DNA from: JBCCSZ01 sp039199225
GTDB taxonomy: Bacteria; Bacteroidota; Bacteroidia; Chitinophagales; Saprospiraceae
Length of the DNA stretch: 47,066 nt
Direction: 5' to 3'
NCBI GenBank assembly: GCA_039199225.1
Contig: JBCCSZ010000010.1
Span: 1 to 47,066, forward strand
Below the pieces are notes generated by a model that worked only from the letters and a program-made list of their open reading frames with translations, did not search any database and was not told where the DNA came from. Positions 16,345 through 24,763 of this stretch are shown here, one piece after another. Positions within the stretch are counted from its first letter, which is position 1; every line of letters begins with the position of its first letter. The translations under genes were made by a program, and so were the position numbers.

Positions 16345-16510
16345 TTCAAGATACTTGAATTGTTTCCGTTGACGTGCAGTAGCATCGTCAATGACCGAAA
16401 AGGAAATTGTTGTCTGCTGAAAAAATTGAGATTCGCAAGAGCGTTAGATCGTCGAACATTTCACGCTCCCGATGGAAGAAGGACCGAAGCACCGCTTCGG
16501 TCTTTATTTG
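16345..16510 (+). ncRNA. Candidate structured RNA with intrinsic terminator
   Basis: Four hairpins stand in series in a gene-free stretch. The first is TTCAAG/CTTGAA with a 3-base loop (16345-16359). The second is TTGACGTGC/GCA-T-CGTCAA with an AGTA loop and one bulge (16369-16391). The third is GAGCGT/ACGCTC (16439-16468). The fourth is a perfect 9-bp GACCGAAGC/GCTTCGGTC stem with loop ACC (16482-16502), followed by TTTATTTG. Upstream, TTG (16297-16299 area) and a TTTG at about 16319-16322 could serve as a promoter, but spacing in the -7 box is imperfect. Length and layout fit a small regulatory RNA (6S-like size); no family is recognised. It could also be only a terminator plus chance pairing. 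Confidence 0.42.
16482..16510 (+). terminator. Strong intrinsic terminator
   Basis: A perfect 9-bp stem (16482-16490 with 16494-16502) with a 3-base loop is followed by TTTATTTG on the plus strand. On the minus strand the following bases are C/T mixed without a T-run. It therefore points to a plus-strand transcript ending here, although no plus-strand protein gene precedes it. Confidence 0.75.
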
Positions 16511-16598
16511 TTTGACAAAGATATACATTTTCTGGATTCCAAGTCATTTCTTTCCACGGAATGCTCGCCCAGTTCTTGGATGGGAATGCCAATCCATG

Positions 16599-16943
16599 CT
16601 AGGCCGTAGACCAAAACCAAACAATTCCGATCAGTACCAGAACGAACAACAGCCACAGGGGTATCATTAAACCCCTCAATCCACTAGACTTTGACCGCCT
16701 TGTGGGATTTTCTTTGTCCAGTGCTTGAATGCGTCCAATGATCTTATCTTTCAGTTTATCGGGTACAGCCAAGGCGTTGAGCAAGGCGTATTTCTCCAAT
16801 ACCTGTTCGATGGCCTCCAGTTCGAGGCGAATGGCCGGGTGGTCTTTTGCCAGGCGCTCCACTTCCAAGCTGTCGCTTTTGGGCAGCGCACCCAGGACAT
16901 AGGCTTCCAATTTGCCAGATGATATGTACTTTTCAATATCCAA
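16599..16943 (-). CDS. Short anti-sigma-factor-like membrane protein
   Basis: This 114-residue protein has an N-terminal domain that is a good match to the RskA-type anti-sigma start: DIEKYISSGKLEAYVLGAL, then an acidic helix and LEKYALLNAL. A basic linker follows, then a single transmembrane helix (about residues 89-111), and it ends four residues later. Typical Bacteroidota relatives continue with a periplasmic domain and lie directly after a sigma gene; neither is the case here. The frame stays open after the TAG as far as 16461, including TWNPENVYL, so an older C-terminal domain may have been lost. It may titrate a sigma factor encoded elsewhere. Confidence 0.75.
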   Translation of the reverse strand: MDIEKYISSGKLEAYVLGALPKSDSLEVERLAKDHPAIRLELEAIEQVLEKYALLNALAVPDKLKDKIIGRIQALDKENPTRRSKSSGLRGLMIPLWLLFVLVLIGIVWFWSTA

Positions 16944-17151
16944 TAGCCGTTTGGTTTTCCATTGGATCGTTTAGCGACAGATAATTGACAGTTTTCCTCT
17001 TATATACGAGTGTATCTGGTGTTTCGGTTTTTTGTTTTCCATTCTACATTACATTTTTTTTGCTCGCGGTATTAAAGAATGAAAAAATAAATTTTGCCTT
17101 CGAACTTGTAGGTGGATTTGTTTTCTATTTATTTATCAAAAAAAATAAGCT

Positions 17152-20100
17152 ATGAAAAAATGTATGGGCATTCTATGCCTACTACTGTGGACTCACCTGG
17201 GATTTTCCCAAATCAACCCGATTGTTCCTCTTGGATGCAGCATCAACGCCGGTGGCGACAGAGACATCTGTTTCGACGACGATGCGTTCCAGCTTCAATG
17301 CGTTAGTGAGGATGTTGTAAACGTACAATGGATAGACGATCCGAACGATCAGTTTTTGTTTTCAGACGTAAACGCCTGTAATCCGACGATTACCTCCGCC
17401 AGTGGTGGTAATTTTCAGTTGGGCGTTTACACTTTTACGATCACAGGTACCTGTGTAGAAACCAGCCAAACGATCAGCGCGCAAGTTCAGATTACTGTCG
17501 AAGGGCCGATCAACCGGCCAGACATTACCTTTAACGGCAATTCTGTCGATCAAATATTGGTATGCAATGAAGTTACCTTAGAAGGAACCAGCCCAGGGGC
17601 GGATACGGCCTTTTGGATATTGAGTAATCCTGCCAATATTACAGAGACCTATTCCAATGATAATTCGGAAGCGACTTTTGAAATCAGCACTTCTACCAGT
17701 GACCTTTGCCGTACAATATTTGCCTACTACACCGTGTCAAATGGTGGCTGTGAAGCAGTGGATACGGTAGAAATTACCTTTCAGCGAACGAATCCTATAG
17801 TTAATATATTCAGTTTTGAGGGCTTACAAAATGGTGGAAATGTTTGTGCCAACCGGTTGACATTCAGCGGATCACAGGGTGGTTGTAACAGTACGCACTG
17901 CTTTAGTTTCACAGAGTTTCCCGGTACTACAGCTCCAGCCATTCCCGATTCTTGTGGACGTTCTGTATCAATAAATTTCACAGAAGGTGGGTGGTATACC
18001 TTGCAGTATGAGGTGACAGCCAATCCGCCTTGTACCGGAGGCATTGATACCCTCCGCTTTTTCTTATGTCCAACGAATACGCAGGATCCACGCAATTCGC
18101 AGGTCTTTTTGTATTGTGGAAACTTTCCAGATACCATCGAACTTCGATCACCTATAGAGGATACCCTTAATTGTCAATTATCTCCTTGGACAGTGATCAG
18201 TCCATTTAATGTGGATGTAGATATTATCTATCCAGACTCCAATGATTTGTCCTTTGCTCAGGCCATCATTACAAATCAGAATTTTTCGACATACCAATTC
18301 CGCCAAGTGGCTACTTGTGATACTTGTTCTATCGGAGGAGAAACAGTCATTTGCCAAACGATTCAAAACCTCGTCCATCGAAGAGGGCCAACCGTAGAGG
18401 TGGATGCCGATACGGTGAACTTCAGCTGTGGCAGGCAGGCACTTTTCAATCCATGGTCGGTCGCAAATATTACTGGGGCATCTAATGGAAGATTCTCTCA
18501 GGTGATTCGCGTACCCAGCGGTTCTGATATTGATACCACACAAATTTTTAATAATACCGTAAGCTTTAACATATCAGACAATGGAACCTATATTTTTAAA
18601 ATGTGGATTAGCTTTTCTGCCAATGGTGTCACCTGTATTGATACAACCGAGATGGTGGTCAATGTTTGCGAAAGGGAAAACCCTAGCGCTGGAACGACGA
18701 CAAATTTTACCATCTGTGATACGATTGGTCTGGCAGGCAGCCTTCCACTGGAAGATTGTTCCCAGCCTTTTTGGCGACAAATTGGTGGCAATATGGAGGT
18801 AGAATTCATTGGGGCCAACACCATTAACAATCCTCGTATTCACGTGCCAGTATCGGGTGTTTATCTGTTGGAATACAGCTACTCCCGAGCAGACGATTGT
18901 TACCTAGCCGATACCTTGCGGATTGTGGTCAACGAAGAGCAATGTGATCCGGTGGAGCCCTGTTCCGAGATTACCCGATTGGAGTGCGTCGTGGGAGATA
19001 ATGCCCAAAAGTGCTATGAATTCAACATCCGTTTTTGTGAGATCAGCACCGGCTTCCCTTGTTTTGAAGATGTCTTGTCCAGCACAGGAACCCTGCAGAA
19101 TGTGGAGATCGTTCTGGCACCCATCACAGAACCTTTAGGGACTTACTTCATCAGTGGCGTCTTTAAACCCAACCCCGGAGAAGATGAATTCTGTGTGGAT
19201 GTGATCTACAATGATTGCGTCTTTACAACAGGCGGTACCGTGAATGATACCCTCAGCCTGTGCCAGGAACTTCCGGAATGTCCCTGCGTGGTCAGCAATG
19301 AAAATGTCAATTTGAATGTTTCTTGTGTCAGTCCTCAGCAGACATTCTGCCTCGACTACACCTTTGATTATTGCGGCCAGGAAAATGTTCCGATTACTTG
19401 GTCGGTGGATGGGTCGGATTATACCCTGATTTCTGCCACCAATGGCACAGATGATTTGGTAAAAGAAGGCAGCAATACTTGGACGCTTTGTTTTCAGCTG
19501 AATACCAGTTGTACGATTTTTACCAGCACACCACTGAGCTTTAGTGGGGCCATAGGGCAGACCGGATGTACATTGGAATATTCGAGCATTCTTCGTTGTT
19601 GTGGCTGTACGGATGTGAGCTATGAGTTGGAAATTACTTCCTGCACCTTTGCCAATAATGAGTCTGTTTACGACTTCTCCATTACAGCATTCAATGTTGG
19701 AGCGGGTGGTATTCCTTTCACTGTGACGACCTCCGTCGGTTCGACATCCTCCATTAGTTCTACGCTTATCAACAACGATTCCGATCTGCTCATCACCGGT
19801 CAGTTGCGAATCAATGGGGCTGCGCCGCTGGAAGCATGCTTCAACGTAGATTTTAGCAGTTCTATATACTGCGATATTGTCAATGCTTGTGTAGAATTGC
19901 CACCTTGCTGCGAAGAGGTAAAAACAAAAAGACCGGTCATAGAGTGCGCTGCTGACGAACAAGGAATATTTTACACTTTCCGATTTGAGGTCGGCAATGC
20001 CGACAATCGAGCTTTCCCTTTTAGCATTACCAATAACTGTGGTGATGTAACTTTCAATCCCATCACAGTCAACCCAGTCAATGGTAATTATGTTGTCAGT

Positions 20101-21291
20101 GGAACACTTCGCAATTTGCAAGTGGAGCCAGGCCGGCGCTGCTGTTTCTTCCTGGATTTTCAGGACCCTGGCCTGTGCGACGACCGCGTTTGTATGCGCA
20201 TCCCAGAATGTGAGTGCTACGACAATCTGTCTGTGGATGCACCAGAATGCGTGGACTCTGCTGGCCAGCAGCTGTGCTTGACCTACAATTTTGATTACTT
20301 CGGGCCGCCCACCACAGGCGTTTCCATCATCTGGTATCCCATATCTGGAACCTCCAGCTCCATTACCCTGGCATCTGCAACCAACAATACCCCAGGGCTC
20401 AGCGGCAATGAGGTCAGAGCGGGCTCGAATACCTGGGAATTGTGCTTTGATTACAATCCGGATGGCGGCGAATGCACCGAAGATGTTTCAATCGAAGTGC
20501 GAGCGGTGATGTTTACAAGTGCTGGTTTGGAATGTTGTTCCTTTACCGACTTAGTAGAGTTGGAGTGCTGCTGTGTCGAGCCAGAAATTATTTTCGAATG
20601 GTGTGGCTTGGACGACAATCAGTTTGATTTGATTTCCAACACCATTGATTCACAAAACCCGACCCTGTTAAGCTCCATCAATCAGTGGAGAGGCTGCGGT
20701 AATACAGGATCATCCGAGACCCACAGTCAAAGTCTACAAACAGGACTTTTTGCAGAAAATGATTCTTGCTGCTACATCTGCGAAGACAATGTCGGGCCGA
20801 TCTTTGCCCTTGATGCCAACACCCAGATGATCTTCCCGAATCCGCCGTATACTTACCAGTGGAGTGCCTCCGAATTTGGGCCACTCGACCAACCGTACAT
20901 CATCGGGGCGGCCGGAACAACCTACACGGTGACGGTAACGGATGGCAACAACTGTTCTGCTGTGGCTTCCATCACAGTTGATTGTGAGTCGACACTCGGT
21001 GGGGAAGAACGCCAGTCTTTGGAAGAGGTTCAGGCTGTACTACAGGAAGATTTGTTGGTGTATCCAAACCCTGCCAATGACTTCCTCAACCTCAGCAGCA
21101 AAGGACTGCAACCCGGCCTGCGTGTTCAAGTCATTGACCTGACCGGACGACAGCTGTTGCAGCAAGAAGTGACGGAAGAAGGCTACATGAGATTGAATAC
21201 CACTCCAATAACGGCTGGTACTTACTTCTTACAGTTGAGAGACGAAAGTGGCTACCTGCTGACGAGCAAACGAGTGATCATAATGAAGTAA
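17152..21291 (+). CDS. Giant Cys-rich T9SS-secreted surface protein
   Basis: This 1379-residue protein has a Sec signal at residues 1-20 (MKKCMGIL to GFSQ). The first ~600 residues are Ig/PKD-like, opening with CSINAGGDRDICFDDD, a typical start of such modules. Residues about 602-1141 hold five tandem modules of ~100 residues, each rich in Cys and closing with a Cys cluster (PECPC, RCCGC, LPPCC, PECEC, LECCC). A further PKD-like module (YTYQWSASEFG, TYTVTVTDGNNC) precedes the C-terminal type A sorting domain, which starts VYPNPANDFLNL and ends KRVIIMK. It is expected to be secreted by the T9SS and anchored or released at the cell surface. An adhesive or matrix role is inference. It is monocistronic. 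Confidence 0.88.
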   Translation: MKKCMGILCLLLWTHLGFSQINPIVPLGCSINAGGDRDICFDDDAFQLQCVSEDVVNVQWIDDPNDQFLFSDVNACNPTITSASGGNFQLGVYTFTITGTCVETSQTISAQVQITVEGPINRPDITFNGNSVDQILVCNEVTLEGTSPGADTAFWILSNPANITETYSNDNSEATFEISTSTSDLCRTIFAYYTVSNGGCEAVDTVEITFQRTNPIVNIFSFEGLQNGGNVCANRLTFSGSQGGCNSTHCFSFTEFPGTTAPAIPDSCGRSVSINFTEGGWYTLQYEVTANPPCTGGIDTLRFFLCPTNTQDPRNSQVFLYCGNFPDTIELRSPIEDTLNCQLSPWTVISPFNVDVDIIYPDSNDLSFAQAIITNQNFSTYQFRQVATCDTCSIGGETVICQTIQNLVHRRGPTVEVDADTVNFSCGRQALFNPWSVANITGASNGRFSQVIRVPSGSDIDTTQIFNNTVSFNISDNGTYIFKMWISFSANGVTCIDTTEMVVNVCERENPSAGTTTNFTICDTIGLAGSLPLEDCSQPFWRQIGGNMEVEFIGANTINNPRIHVPVSGVYLLEYSYSRADDCYLADTLRIVVNEEQCDPVEPCSEITRLECVVGDNAQKCYEFNIRFCEISTGFPCFEDVLSSTGTLQNVEIVLAPITEPLGTYFISGVFKPNPGEDEFCVDVIYNDCVFTTGGTVNDTLSLCQELPECPCVVSNENVNLNVSCVSPQQTFCLDYTFDYCGQENVPITWSVDGSDYTLISATNGTDDLVKEGSNTWTLCFQLNTSCTIFTSTPLSFSGAIGQTGCTLEYSSILRCCGCTDVSYELEITSCTFANNESVYDFSITAFNVGAGGIPFTVTTSVGSTSSISSTLINNDSDLLITGQLRINGAAPLEACFNVDFSSSIYCDIVNACVELPPCCEEVKTKRPVIECAADEQGIFYTFRFEVGNADNRAFPFSITNNCGDVTFNPITVNPVNGNYVVSGTLRNLQVEPGRRCCFFLDFQDPGLCDDRVCMRIPECECYDNLSVDAPECVDSAGQQLCLTYNFDYFGPPTTGVSIIWYPISGTSSSITLASATNNTPGLSGNEVRAGSNTWELCFDYNPDGGECTEDVSIEVRAVMFTSAGLECCSFTDLVELECCCVEPEIIFEWCGLDDNQFDLISNTIDSQNPTLLSSINQWRGCGNTGSSETHSQSLQTGLFAENDSCCYICEDNVGPIFALDANTQMIFPNPPYTYQWSASEFGPLDQPYIIGAAGTTYTVTVTDGNNCSAVASITVDCESTLGGEERQSLEEVQAVLQEDLLVYPNPANDFLNLSSKGLQPGLRVQVIDLTGRQLLQQEVTEEGYMRLNTTPITAGTYFLQLRDESGYLLTSKRVIIMK

Positions 21292-21312
21292 CTTTAATAA
21301 TCCATAAAAACT

Positions 21313-21369
21313 GAAAAAGAATGAGGAGGAGAGGAGTGATTCAACTTCTCTTACTCTTCTTCTTTTTTC
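21313..21369 (+). terminator. Imperfect terminator hairpin between convergent genes
   Basis: A purine-rich arm (21313-21337) can pair imperfectly with the pyrimidine-rich arm 21344-21369, which ends in CTTTTTTC. The 3' arm lies inside the end of the convergent membrane-protein gene. Several mismatches and wobble pairs lower the certainty. Confidence 0.4.
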
Positions 21370-22346
21370 AAAAAAGGCGCAGTTTCTTCCGAACCCACAT
21401 CTGAAATAATCAAAGGAGACATATCTGTCGGTTCATTTGGCTGTACGATTTCCTTTTTGCGCTGTCGCCTTTGTTGAATACCCTGATACATAAAAGTAAT
21501 GCTGGCAAGATTCCATATTTTGCTGCCAATGCGCGCTAGGATAAAACCTTGTCCCAATGCGAATGCCAAAGCCACTCCTCGTGCGTCGCTTGGTTGAATG
21601 TATTGTTGCAGGTACCAGTAAGCAGAGAACAAACCCACAAAAACGAGCGCGTTCAACAAGTACAATGGATAGGTCCGGAAAAAATTGGAAAGCGCGATGC
21701 CAAAGGATTGCCAGAAAGGACGGAGCATCCAGTTGTCATCCAAGTGGACCATATGGACCTTTGCATAGTCGTGTATCATAAAAAAGATGGAGGCCAAAAA
21801 GAGATAGGCGGGACCGGCGATTTTCAGTGCGTTGAGATATTCTAGTTCGCTATCTAAGCTTAGTATGTTGCCGCCTTCAGTGAGGAAGAGAAACAATCCA
21901 ATGGCAAGGCTCAAGATCATTGCATGCACCAAAAGGAAATAAAGTGTCAAGCGAAACAACCTCCAAAAGTAAGTGGAGCATCCGGTCCAGAAATGTTGAA
22001 AACGAAACCTTTCCTTGTGGTCCCGCAGAACCTTCAAGATACCACCTGTCAGAAAAATAGCCAGTAGGAAAAACAGCAAGAGGGTGAGCAGAGATTGGTT
22101 CAAAATGGCCGGAAGGGCATCCCGGACACCGGGCAAATTTCTAAAGTCGCTATAGGTCGTATAGTCATAGCCTTCTAGTAAATCTCCTAGGGCGAGGGAA
22201 CGACCCAGCTTCGAGGCAATCAAATTGTCGAGTGGAATGATGGCAAACAGGGCCAATAAAAAATTAAGTGCATAAAAAAGCAGCCACATCCCTATGGACC
22301 GGAACATCTGTACGAAACCCTTCCCAAATGCTACAAAGAAATTCAT
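21351..22346 (-). CDS. Polytopic inner-membrane protein
   Basis: This 331-residue protein has about six hydrophobic segments: LFYALNFLLALFAIIPL near the start, LLTLLLFFLLAIFLTGGIL, LTLYFLLVHAMILSLAIGLFL, AGPAYLFLASIFFMI, PLYLLNALVFVGLF and a weak one near ALAFALGQGFIL. The start at 22346 (MNFFVAFGKGF) is preferred over 22409, because it puts an amphipathic helix directly before the first membrane segment. The C-terminal tail is cytoplasmic and charged, ending KKEEE. It lies 72 bp behind the M1 peptidase gene on the same strand. No family is recognised. Confidence 0.78.
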   Translation of the reverse strand: MNFFVAFGKGFVQMFRSIGMWLLFYALNFLLALFAIIPLDNLIASKLGRSLALGDLLEGYDYTTYSDFRNLPGVRDALPAILNQSLLTLLLFFLLAIFLTGGILKVLRDHKERFRFQHFWTGCSTYFWRLFRLTLYFLLVHAMILSLAIGLFLFLTEGGNILSLDSELEYLNALKIAGPAYLFLASIFFMIHDYAKVHMVHLDDNWMLRPFWQSFGIALSNFFRTYPLYLLNALVFVGLFSAYWYLQQYIQPSDARGVALAFALGQGFILARIGSKIWNLASITFMYQGIQQRRQRKKEIVQPNEPTDMSPLIISDVGSEETAPFLKKEEE

Positions 22347-22418
22347 ATTGCTGTTTTTCGTTTTCTCAAAAAAGGTAAATTCATCGATGGCAAAACCATC
22401 CGCTGACACTGCTTCTTT

Positions 22419-24413
22419 TCAGATGAAGAAAGTGACGCTTTGCATAATCTGTTGCATCCAAAGCATAAAGCGGCTACTGTATTTTTTAACAGCAGTCGTT
22501 TGAGGCTTGGTTGTTCGGCTGTTGTTGTTTAAGTTTTGGTCGATGTAGATTTTATTTTCCGGATCGATTTTGGCCCATTCGATTTTGCTTGGCCCTGTAT
22601 AGTTGAATTCCTTGGTGCGGGATCGTCCGTTCCACTGTTCCAATTTCTCTTCTCCATTTTCGAAATGGATCAATACTTCCGTGGGGAGCGTGACCTCTCC
22701 TGTTCGATGCAGAATCACACGCGAAAAATAATTCTCAACATCTGCCTGCTCGGAAGCCTCTTGGTACCAAGTGGACTTATCCTCAAAAATACCTTGGTCT
22801 TCGCGCAGCGCGCGGTTGGAGATGGATCGGATTTCATAGTCGCAAACATTGGAGCCATACAATACCTGATTGAAAAACCAATTCATATCCGGACCAAATT
22901 TGCCCGCATGGTTTTTTTGCGTGACTTCATTGACAATATCGATGAAATCATCTGCACAAGGATGTTTGAATTTCCATCTTTCGAAGTATGTCTTCATAAT
23001 TTCTTCCATCGTCTCCATGCCTACCAACCCCTGCAAGGTCCGCATCCAAGTTCCGGCCTTTGCATAGGTCAGTTGGCCATAACCACCATGGCGAAACTGC
23101 CAGGCCGAGCGGAAGTTTTCTGCGATTTTTGGATTGGCCATTCCAGTATAGCTCAGTCGCTGGTTTTCCATATCGCCAAAGTGAAAAAAACTGCCGAAGT
23201 CTATGTAAGAAGTTTTCTCACCGTAATATTGATCCATAATCAGACATTCAAAATAGGTGTTGAAACCTTCGTCGAGCCAAGGCTCTTCAAATTCATTGCT
23301 GGCCAATAGCTGCATAAAATATTGGTGGCCGAATTCGTGAATGGTGACCAACTCCACCAGTCGCACGCCCGTTGGCATATGAGACAAGCCCAAGCCTGTA
23401 ATAAAGGTCGGATATTCCATGCCACTAGAAGCGACTGCATGTACCGGCGGATCGACGATGGTTAGGGTTTTGTAAGGATATTCTCCGAGATGTTCGTCAA
23501 AGTATTCCAACGACTGCTTGGCAGATAGCAAATAACGCTCGGCCAGCATGAGGTGTTCCGGTTGCACCAGTAGTTTAATGGCTACGTCCTTCCACCGATC
23601 CTCCCGCACGACATGGCGGGGCGAAGCCGTCCAGGCAAAGTCAATCACATCTTCGGCCCGGTAGCTGTGCGTTTTAAAGCCACCTTTCTCCTCGGTCTTT
23701 TGTAGACTTCCCGAAGCACCGACGACGTAATTGGCCGGAACCGTAATGTCCACATTGTACACACCAAAATCTGCATAAAATTCAGAATTGGCGTGGAACT
23801 GGTGGCAATTCCATTGACCCTTTTTAGCATAGCGCATGCCGGCCGGTTCATAGACACCAATTTTCGGAAACCACTGGCCCACCAAATAGTAGTCCTTGCT
23901 GTAACCCGTCCGAGCAATAACCCGGGGCAGCTTGGCCGTAAAGTCGATCCGAAGGTCGATTTTCTGCCCTGGCAATACGGCCTTCACCAAATCTACTTCC
24001 AGTACGGTCTGATCGTCTTGGTTGTCGTCATCAGGTTGAATAAAGCGCATGTTTGAGGTCAAATCGTTGCCTGCCGCATCGGTCATCCGATCGATGTCAA
24101 TCCATCCCCAGATGTTTTCATTTCTGTTGTTGGGTATGGGGTCGGATTCCCGCATAAAGGTAGATCGATTGTTTTTGAAGGCATTCAGATAGAGGTGAAA
24201 TTGCAGCGTTCGGATGGTGTCTGTAGAGGGGTTGCGCCAATGCAAAAGTTCTTTGCCCAGCAGCAATTGCTGATCTGTGTCGAGGGTCACGCCAATGTCG
24301 TAACTGGCAATGCGCGAGGAGAGCGCCTTTCGGCTATCGCCTTCCTGAGCTGTAGAGGAGGCGGCTACCCATAGAAATAGCAACGCGAGAAAAGGGGCTT
24401 GTGTGTATCTCAT
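22419..24413 (-). CDS. M1-family zinc metallopeptidase (gluzincin)
   Basis: This 664-residue exported aminopeptidase-like protein starts at 24413, giving a signal peptide MRYTQAPFL to SSTAQ; a longer in-frame start at 24479 is less likely. The N-terminal beta-saddle domain (about 25-260) is followed by the thermolysin-like catalytic domain. The zinc site is complete: HEFGH with His359, Glu360 and His363, and Glu382 in DEGFN, with the canonical 18-residue spacing. SGMEYPT stands in the place of the usual GxMEN exopeptidase motif. The C-terminal part is short, without the long helical domain of PepN. It probably trims peptides in the periplasm or at the surface. Confidence 0.92.
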   Translation of the reverse strand: MRYTQAPFLALLFLWVAASSTAQEGDSRKALSSRIASYDIGVTLDTDQQLLLGKELLHWRNPSTDTIRTLQFHLYLNAFKNNRSTFMRESDPIPNNRNENIWGWIDIDRMTDAAGNDLTSNMRFIQPDDDNQDDQTVLEVDLVKAVLPGQKIDLRIDFTAKLPRVIARTGYSKDYYLVGQWFPKIGVYEPAGMRYAKKGQWNCHQFHANSEFYADFGVYNVDITVPANYVVGASGSLQKTEEKGGFKTHSYRAEDVIDFAWTASPRHVVREDRWKDVAIKLLVQPEHLMLAERYLLSAKQSLEYFDEHLGEYPYKTLTIVDPPVHAVASSGMEYPTFITGLGLSHMPTGVRLVELVTIHEFGHQYFMQLLASNEFEEPWLDEGFNTYFECLIMDQYYGEKTSYIDFGSFFHFGDMENQRLSYTGMANPKIAENFRSAWQFRHGGYGQLTYAKAGTWMRTLQGLVGMETMEEIMKTYFERWKFKHPCADDFIDIVNEVTQKNHAGKFGPDMNWFFNQVLYGSNVCDYEIRSISNRALREDQGIFEDKSTWYQEASEQADVENYFSRVILHRTGEVTLPTEVLIHFENGEEKLEQWNGRSRTKEFNYTGPSKIEWAKIDPENKIYIDQNLNNNSRTTKPQTTAVKKYSSRFMLWMQQIMQSVTFFI

Positions 24414-24763
24414 AGTAGTAAGGAGCTTGTGGTAAGTGTTCACAATAATGGTCCAAAATAACAATCGGAAATCCATCATTTCACCATAGATAAAGATAGA
24501 AATAATATCTGAGAAAGTGCTCAGGCAAAATTACCTGCCTCCCAACTTCATCCACTTAAAGGCTTTCTTCGCAATGAATCGCCACTTGGGTCAATTAACG
24601 GAATACCTATAAGGGCAGGCAGGCTTTTTCGCTGCATGAAGTTATCCTATCAATTTTTCGGACTCACCATCAATTTAATTCACACTTAACAATTAGTTGA
24701 GATTGACTTTAAGTCTATGTCGTAACATCCCCGCATTATCCAATCCCTTAATTTACTGTACAT
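24414..24763. other. Divergent intergenic region
   Basis: These 350 bp must hold the start regions of the leftward M1 peptidase and the rightward choice-of-anchor protein. No exact TAnnTTTG box was found. CCTGCCT near 24534 and AGGCAGG near 24625 form a distant inverted pair. No small gene is supported. Confidence 0.4.

Noticed and set aside
16407..16670. 87-codon plus-strand open frame
   Set aside because: It runs through the perfect terminator hairpin and into the opposite-strand anti-sigma-like gene; the residue pattern is not protein-like.
19135..20121. Long minus-strand frame inside the Cys-rich protein
   Set aside because: Shadow of the well-supported plus-strand gene; no start context and Ile/Thr/Arg-rich composition typical of antisense frames.
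17152..21291. CRISPR or tandem DNA repeat in the repetitive protein gene
   Set aside because: Repetition is at the protein-module level only; no direct DNA repeats with regular spacers are visible.
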